Positions 61,601-64,000 of a stretch of DNA of 64,000 bases are shown here, one piece after another (within the stretch, counting starts at the first letter, position 1; every line of letters begins with the position of its first letter). Position numbers and translations under genes: made by a program. Origin of the DNA: Strigops habroptila (lineage: Eukaryota; Chordata; Aves; Psittaciformes; Psittacidae); the NCBI RefSeq assembly GCF_004027225.2, contig NC_046358.1, forward strand, positions 9,021,284-9,085,283, given 5' to 3'. The notes under the pieces were generated by a model. It was not told where the DNA came from. It searched no databases and was given only the letters and a program-made list of their open reading frames with translations.

Positions 61601-62180
61601 GAGGCAGGAAGAGCGTCCCCCGGATCCTCCCGTCTCGCACCGGGACTCTCCGCACCCCATCCCGCAGGAACGCCCGCTCGTGCTGCGCCTGGGCCAGGAG
61701 CCGACCGGGGGGGTCCCCGTGGCCATCAAACACCTCCAGCTGCAGGACGAAGGGGCTATGCACGTCCCGCTTCACCATCCGCCAGAAGGGCTTCTCGGGC
61801 TGCAAAGCCCAGAGCAGCCCCATGGGCTCCAGGCCGCAGAAGCTGCCTCCCGGCAGCGCAGGGCAGCGGGCCAGGTCCAGCTCCCCGTCGTGCCCCGCTT
61901 GGTAGCGGGCGCAGGCCTGGAAGAGCTCGCCTGTCTCGTCCCGCAAGGACGCCCGCAGCGTGACCGGCTGCCGCGGGCCCAGGCCCTGCACGGCGATGGC
62001 CAGCGGCTCGTCGAAGAGGCTGCGGGCGGCGGGCGAGAGGCGGATGGAGGGGGCCGCCGAGGAGAGGCTGCAGGCAGAGGCCATCGCAGGGGTCGGTGCG
62101 GGGCTGGGGCTGGGCCAGGGCAGCCGCATCTGCCAGCCGCGGGAGCTGGCCCGGCACAGGGAGCCCGTCACTCGCCACAT
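55085..62180 (-). CDS. Gene B: ACOT1/2/4-type acyl-CoA thioesterase with PTS1
   Basis: Three exons (62180-61598, 57659-57457, 55690-55085) join in phase to 463 aa. This family hydrolyses fatty acyl-CoA to free acid and CoA. The N-terminal thioesterase domain is at about 55-190 ([37 protein letters not shown]). The alpha/beta-hydrolase domain is at about 195-455, with triad Ser274 (GISKGG), Asp368 ([11 protein letters not shown]) and His402 ([10 protein letters not shown]). The C-terminus is SSKL, a canonical peroxisomal targeting signal. The first Met (62180) precedes a 32-residue extension that starts [20 protein letters not shown], basic and without acids like a mitochondrial presequence. 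Met33 (62084-62082) has a better start context and would remove it. Intron 1 holds endogenous retroviral sequence, antisense. I cannot assign it to one ACOT member. Confidence 0.93.
56755..56768 (+). repeat. Short telomere-like motif
   Basis: Two copies of GTTAGG in tandem (GTTAGGGTTAGGG) lie in gene B intron 2. It is short enough to be chance. Confidence 0.5.
57457..57659 (-). CDS. Gene B exon 2
   Basis: This 203-bp exon starts after CTCTTGCAG. It encodes [20 protein letters not shown], then [20 protein letters not shown] and [20 protein letters not shown], ending HTQ. The donor CAG|GTTGGT is weaker than consensus. A cryptic extension past it would hit a stop after about 15 codons. Confidence 0.93.
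57922..58510 (+). mobile_element. Endogenous retrovirus 5' LTR
   Basis: The block starts at about 57922 with a TG and ends ACCACAACA at 58510. It has a TATA element (AGTATATAAAC, 58183-58193) and ATTAAA at 58376-58381 before a T-rich stretch. It matches the solo LTR at 60700-61264 over its length. A primer-binding site follows directly. It lies in gene B intron 1, opposite in orientation to that gene. Confidence 0.88.
58511..60656 (+). mobile_element. Truncated retroviral internal region (gag to protease part, broken)
   Basis: A primer-binding site TGGCACCCAACGTGGGGC (58519-58536) is one base from the complement of the tRNA-Lys 3' end. Two gag-like open fragments lie at about 58736-58999 and 59910-60137, with stops between them. 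A protease-type segment at about 60270-60650 resembles the retroviral Pro/Pol junction of bird elements. Reverse transcriptase, integrase and env are absent because the copy ends at 60656. It is not coding-competent. Confidence 0.8.
60657..60699 (-). mobile_element. Older antisense LTR fragment, left part
   Basis: TGTTGTGGTTTAACCCC onwards is the reverse complement of the end of the LTR at 57922-58510. It is interrupted at CAGCT (60695-60699) by a solo LTR and continues at 61265. The border with the internal region at 60656/60657 is abrupt. Confidence 0.8.
60700..61264 (+). mobile_element. Solo LTR with 5-bp target duplication
   Basis: The block runs from TGTCCTGG to CCACGACA and is flanked by CAGCT on both sides (60695-60699 and 61265-61269). 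It has AGTATATAAAC near 60955. No internal region joins it to the 57922 LTR, so it is a separate insertion reduced to one LTR. Confidence 0.88.
61265..61349 (-). mobile_element. Older antisense LTR fragment, right part
   Basis: This continues the reversed LTR after the solo LTR: CAGCTGCTCACTCC, then AACCCCAAGGGATGGGGA and GGTTGAGATAAG, the reverse of the LTR polyadenylation end. Similarity stops near 61349, about 250 bp before gene B exon 1. The rest of the old LTR is lost. Confidence 0.8.
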
Positions 62181-62600
62181 AGCCCCGAGCCGCTACCGTC
62201 TCGGGGGGCGGTTCCGGGGCAGGTCCCCGCGAGACCAGGCCGGCCTCGGTCGGGCGGGACGGGAGCGCTGCTGGCCCGGCCCAGCGGGGAGCAGCGGAAC
62301 GGAAGGGCTGTCCCCTGCCCTGCCTGCCTCCTTCGCGCCCCTAACTGCCTTCCATCCCCGGCTGCGGGAGAAGGCTCTGCCCAGAACTGTGGCCTGAGAC
62401 CCGTCCTGGCCCCAGGGAGCTCCTCCTCGGTGTTCCTGAGCTGCCCCGGGCCGGGCGGTGTCTGTGTGCGGGGAACGAGCGGGGCAGGACGGGCAGAGGT
62501 GGTGACGACCAGAATCGCCGCCGCTATTCACAGGACAGGGAACGGCCTGCGTGCGACCGACCGCAGGGAGACGGGGCAGCGCGGGCAGCATGTCAGGGCT
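61400..62600. promoter_or_regulatory. CpG island covering gene B exon 1 and promoter
   Basis: This is GC-rich and CpG-dense, with the transcription start presumably at about 62200-62350. No TATA box is seen. Long frames on the plus strand (for example 61680-62627) are compositional shadows of exon 1 and the island. Confidence 0.65.
61598..62180 (-). CDS. Gene B exon 1
   Basis: ATG at 62180-62178 has G at -3. The exon ends CCT CCC G|GTGAGT in phase 1, the same phase as gene A. It encodes residues 1-194. A second in-frame Met33 with G at -3 and G at +4 may be used as well. Confidence 0.9.
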
Positions 62601-64000
62601 CCTGCCCGCAGCCCCGGCCATCCGTGAGCAGCGCCGTGCTGGGCCGTGCAGCTCAGCCAAGGTGGGGAAAAGCCAAACCAGCACCAGCCCTTCTTGTCTT
62701 CTCACTGCTTCTTCTTCCTTGTTGGTCGCCTCAAGGCCTGGGAGAGTATTTTGTCTGCACCAGGCTCTGCCCAGCCCTGGCACCAGCAAAACTGTAAGAA
62801 CTGGGAGGATGGTCGGGGGGGCAGGAGTGCTATAGAGATGAGGGAGGGATGCTTTCACATACTCTTTAGATCAGGAAGCATCTGACTCTTCCAGTGATGG
62901 ATTGTACAAGGGTTTTAAAAGGCAGCCATTCAGTCTGTCATACCCACAGCTGGATATTTGCTCCAAAGAGACCTGCAAAGGGAGAACTGCTTCCTCAGGC
63001 TCCCTGACTATTCCTGGGAGATGCAGGTAGAGGTGTCTCTTGCTCAGAGCCCCCCATGTCTGACTTAGTGATGTGAAACAAGTGTAGCATCTGAGGGAAT
63101 TCTTAGCATTGTCCTACCTCGAAATACTAAGTGGTCAGAGGTATTGGGCAGTTTCAACAGTCTTTTGTTCCCTGTGGAGATTGCCCTGCCTCTCCTAAAC
63201 AGGTGAGGTACTTTGGCATCTATCACTTGGGTACGTTGGTGCCCAGCCCTCATGTATGACAACTTCTGTTGTTGAGAACAACACTTCTTGGTTTGCAGCA
63301 CTGGATTTGGTCACCAGATTGATTTGATCACCATATGCTGGAGCAGATGCTAAGGGAAAGGGCCCTGAAGGCTTAAGCAACACCCGTCCTCCACACTTGG
63401 TGCCCTAAGAGCAGTGGAAGAGTGCAGGTAAGGGGGCTATGTGTCAGCTCCCAAGCCCTTGCAAGTTCCACCCTGGGATGAGAGTGATCAAGATGCAAAG
63501 ATCCCTGCTTCTAATCAAAGCACAGCAAATAACAACATGGCTTTCAAATCTCAGCCTCTTTATTATAATTCTCACCCTAATAACAAAGCTGAAAAAGTTC
63601 CACACTGGGTGGAGGAAAATCACAATGGCTGTAAATTTATCAGAATGGCTTTTTACACGACATTTTGGGGCGAGAGTACTTCCTTCTGAAGGGAAGATGG
63701 AAAGAAGACATAGAGGGCAAACAACACTTCCTGAGGGTTAACCAGAGATATCCTGGCATCCTGGCTATAGCACCCATTCTTACACACTTCCAGCAACATA
63801 AAGATCAGATACATTTCCACTTGCAATGAGATAATCACCATAAGAGCAGTGAAATCCCTGCTCCAAAGATCAGCATTTGAGAGGTGCTGCTTCAAAGTAA
63901 GAGCTGAGGATAGCGTATTTATGTAGAGACCCCAGTGATATGCAAAGTACTGTCCAGTATTAGAAAAGTAGAAATCACCTGAGAAATGTAGCTGTGCATT
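62601..64000. other. Right flank upstream of gene B, nothing recognised
   Basis: GC content falls after the CpG island. The longest frames show no domain or homology I recognise, and no clear repeat is visible. The next member of the ACOT cluster, if present, would lie beyond the window. Confidence 0.6.

Noticed and set aside
61680-62627. 315-codon frame on the plus strand
   Set aside because: It overlaps gene B exon 1 antisense and its promoter. Its composition (Gly, Ala, Arg, Pro) is that expected from the GC-rich exon read backwards.
1-64000. CRISPR arrays, operons, phage or other prokaryotic systems
   Set aside because: The window is vertebrate nuclear DNA with spliced genes. No regularly spaced repeats or prokaryotic gene organisation were seen.

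Overview
This is nuclear DNA from a bird. Genes are split by GT-AG introns, the vertebrate promoters sit in CpG islands, and there are several CR1 LINE remnants plus long terminal repeats of a kind common in bird genomes. Gene order and orientation match human 14q24.3 read backwards: MIDEAS, then DNAL1, then the acyl-CoA thioesterase (ACOT/BAAT-family) cluster. All exon models were built by hand from reading frame, splice sites and remembered human homologues; no alignment was run.

Region 1 (about 0.7-28 kb, + strand) holds every coding exon of MIDEAS (ELMSAN1). This is the ELM2-SANT scaffold of the mitotic deacetylase complex. Twelve coding exons join in phase to 1115 aa, and a long 3' UTR follows. 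The 5' promoter lies left of the window. Region 2 (about 28-33.7 kb) is the tail-to-tail gap between MIDEAS and DNAL1. It has no recognisable coding gene; in human this gap carries PNMA1.

Region 3 (33.7-46.1 kb, - strand) is complete DNAL1, the axonemal outer-arm dynein light chain 1, in eight exons (193 aa). Its first coding exon contributes only the ATG and sits in a CpG island with an NRF1-type site and two RFX-like half sites. Region 4 (48.6-62.2 kb, - strand) holds two three-exon genes of the ACOT/BAAT family with identical intron phases. Gene A (437 aa) looks BAAT-like and has glycine where the family has its Ser or Cys nucleophile. Gene B (463 aa) has an intact Ser-Asp-His triad, a C-terminal SKL peroxisomal signal, and a basic N-terminal extension that alternative starts could remove.

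Intron 1 of gene B carries a truncated endogenous retrovirus. Beside it, a solo LTR is inserted into an older LTR fragment of opposite orientation, with a 5-bp target duplication. In function the locus combines a chromatin co-repressor scaffold, a ciliary motor subunit and acyl-CoA metabolism; nothing suggests the three work together. No tRNA, rRNA, CRISPR or prokaryotic system is visible.
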